Source: Oscillospiraceae bacterium (GTDB taxonomy: Bacteria; Bacillota; Clostridia; Oscillospirales; Acutalibacteraceae). From it: DNA of 6,904 bases. The notes below the pieces were generated by a model that saw only the letters and a list, made by a program, of their open reading frames with translations, was not told the DNA's origin and did no database searches. Positions within the stretch are counted from its first letter, which is position 1, and the number at the start of each line of letters is the position of its first letter. A program made the translations under genes and the position numbers. Positions 6,576-6,904 of this stretch are shown in pieces. Location: assembly GCA_009783605.1 (NCBI GenBank), contig WRDE01000108.1:1-6904 (forward strand). Direction: 5' to 3'.

Positions 6576-6641
6576 TCTGCGGGAACAAAGTTCCCGCTGC
6601 GGACTGTGGCAGTTGGGTGGTACCCAATCTTTTTAGCTGAC
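6576..6641 (-). repeat. Right core arm of the long inverted repeat
   Basis: The reverse complement of 6452-6517 at 65 of 66 positions, separated from it by 58 nt. It contains its own copy of the small palindrome, GCGGGAAC-AAA-GTTCCCGC (6579-6597). The spacer is partly self-complementary (GGTGTG near 6524 against CACACC near 6564), so the stem could extend inward to a small loop around 6541-6553. Confidence 0.95.
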
Positions 6642-6696
6642 GGCAGTTGGGCGGTGATTTATGGCTGTAAAATATGATCGGTAAATTAGACTGCCC

Positions 6697-6725
6697 TTGA
6701 TTTATCCGGAAAAGCCTTTTATATT
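6697..6725 (+). promoter_or_regulatory. Candidate promoter of the dehydrogenase gene
   Basis: TTGATT (6697-6702, 4 of 6 consensus bases), a 17-nt spacer and TATATT (6720-6725, 5 of 6) form a plausible sigma-A promoter. It begins at the base immediately after the repeat element. The surroundings are very AT-rich, so other -10-like hexamers exist and the assignment is moderate. Confidence 0.5.
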
Positions 6726-6760
6726 TTATCATTTTATGGTATATTTTTAAAAAATATATG

Positions 6761-6765
6761 AGGAG
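6761..6765 (+). promoter_or_regulatory. Ribosome binding site before three in-frame ATG codons
   Basis: AGGAG precedes consecutive in-frame ATGs at 6768, 6771 and 6774. Spacing to these is 2, 5 and 8 nt. The last gives the best spacing and the expected MKIVVLDG N-terminus. Confidence 0.65.
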
Positions 6766-6773
6766 CAATGATG

Positions 6774-6904
6774 ATGAAAATTGTGGTTTTGGATGGGTAT
6801 ACGCTGAATCCCGGGGATTTGGACTGGAAAAGTCTGGAGGCGTTGGGGGATTTGACGGTATATGACCGCACGCCGGGGGATCAGACGGCCGGGCGGATCG
6901 GCGG
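6774..6904 (+). CDS. D-2-hydroxyacid dehydrogenase (N-terminus only)
   Basis: Only the first 43 codons are present before the window ends. The sequence starts MKIVVLDGYTLNPGDLDW and continues LEALGDLTVYDRTP. This closely resembles the N-terminal substrate-binding lobe of NAD-dependent D-2-hydroxyacid dehydrogenases of the glycerate/hydroxypyruvate reductase subgroup. Such enzymes interconvert 2-keto acids and D-2-hydroxy acids in the cytoplasm. The catalytic Arg/Glu/His residues and the Rossmann motif would lie beyond the edge, so the exact substrate cannot be told. It follows the palindromic repeat and a candidate promoter, and is a separate transcription unit from the upstream operon because of the terminator at 6369-6405. 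Confidence 0.85.
   Translation, partial: MKIVVLDGYTLNPGDLDWKSLEALGDLTVYDRTPGDQTAGRIG

Larger units (their letters stand above)
6424..6696. repeat. Palindromic intergenic repeat element, MITE-like
   Basis: About 273 bp of non-coding sequence organised as a long imperfect palindrome. The outer ends are related: GGCAATCCAATT at 6424-6435 resembles the reverse complement of AAATTAGACTGCCC at 6683-6696. The core arms (6452-6517 and 6576-6641) are nearly perfect complements. The left outer arm is about 27 nt shorter than the right and contains a run of nine C (6436-6444). The right terminal 76 bp recur at 3251-3326. No transposase and no clear target-site duplication are visible. It may be a non-autonomous mobile element, a REP/ERIC-like dispersed repeat, or a source of structured RNA. 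The ends are approximate. Confidence 0.8.

Noticed and set aside
6424..6696. CRISPR array
   Set aside because: The repeats are a single inverted pair with nested palindromes, not regularly spaced direct repeats, and no cas gene is visible.
6424..6696. Target-site duplication flanking the palindromic element
   Set aside because: The bases just outside (CCCGC on the left, TTGAT on the right) do not match, so no duplication can be claimed; the true ends may also be slightly different.
6741..6760. AT-rich palindrome before the dehydrogenase gene (ATATTTTTAAAAAATAT)
   Set aside because: The match is of low complexity and could arise by chance in such AT-rich sequence. It is not strong enough to call an operator.
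6279..6768. Open frames on both strands through the palindromic element, encoding similar peptides such as FPLRTVAVGWYPIFLAD
   Set aside because: The similarity arises because the inverted repeat is read in both directions. They have no convincing start sites and overlap the terminator and repeat. Similar small predicted proteins in other genomes could be spurious for the same reason.

Overview
The window looks like a chromosomal segment of a moderately GC-rich, low-G+C-lineage Gram-positive bacterium, most plausibly a gut-type Clostridia (Oscillospirales/Ruminococcaceae-like). This is inferred from strong AGGAGG-type ribosome binding sites, sigma-A-like promoters in AT-rich gaps between GC-rich genes, a lipoprotein signal, a PPxTG cell-wall sorting signal of the kind used in clostridia, and the gene content. 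No marker gene allows a firmer placement.

Layout. (i) On the minus strand, positions 1501 to 1 carry a two-gene operon: a DUF3137 membrane protein followed by LemA, which runs off the left edge. A good sigma-A-like promoter precedes it at about 1545-1573. (ii) Divergently, 1685-3160 encodes a secreted right-handed beta-helix protein ending in a PPQTG sorting signal, membrane segment and basic tail. Two perfect back-to-back hairpins and a 76-bp partial copy of an intergenic repeat follow it. (iii) A consensus promoter at 3346-3374 drives a two-gene operon: a trigger-factor-like peptidyl-prolyl isomerase lipoprotein (3413-4507) and, only 33 nt later, a polytopic O-antigen-ligase/Wzy-like membrane protein with a soluble C-terminal tail (4541-6325). 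A textbook intrinsic terminator at 6369-6405 closes it. (iv) A roughly 273-bp palindromic repeat element (6424-6696) follows, whose outer right portion is the same sequence as the partial copy at 3251-3326. (v) At the right edge begins a D-2-hydroxyacid dehydrogenase gene (6774 onward), cut by the window end.

Most of the genes concern the cell envelope: LemA/DUF3137 in the membrane, a wall-anchored beta-helix protein, an extracytoplasmic folding factor, and a polysaccharide ligase or polymerase. The least explained signals are the palindromic repeat family shared by two intergenic regions, the PPQTG anchoring signal, and the pairing of an extracytoplasmic foldase with a Wzy/WaaL-like enzyme. 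I see no CRISPR array, tRNA, rRNA, transposase or phage gene, and no clear evidence of a wholly new multi-gene system.
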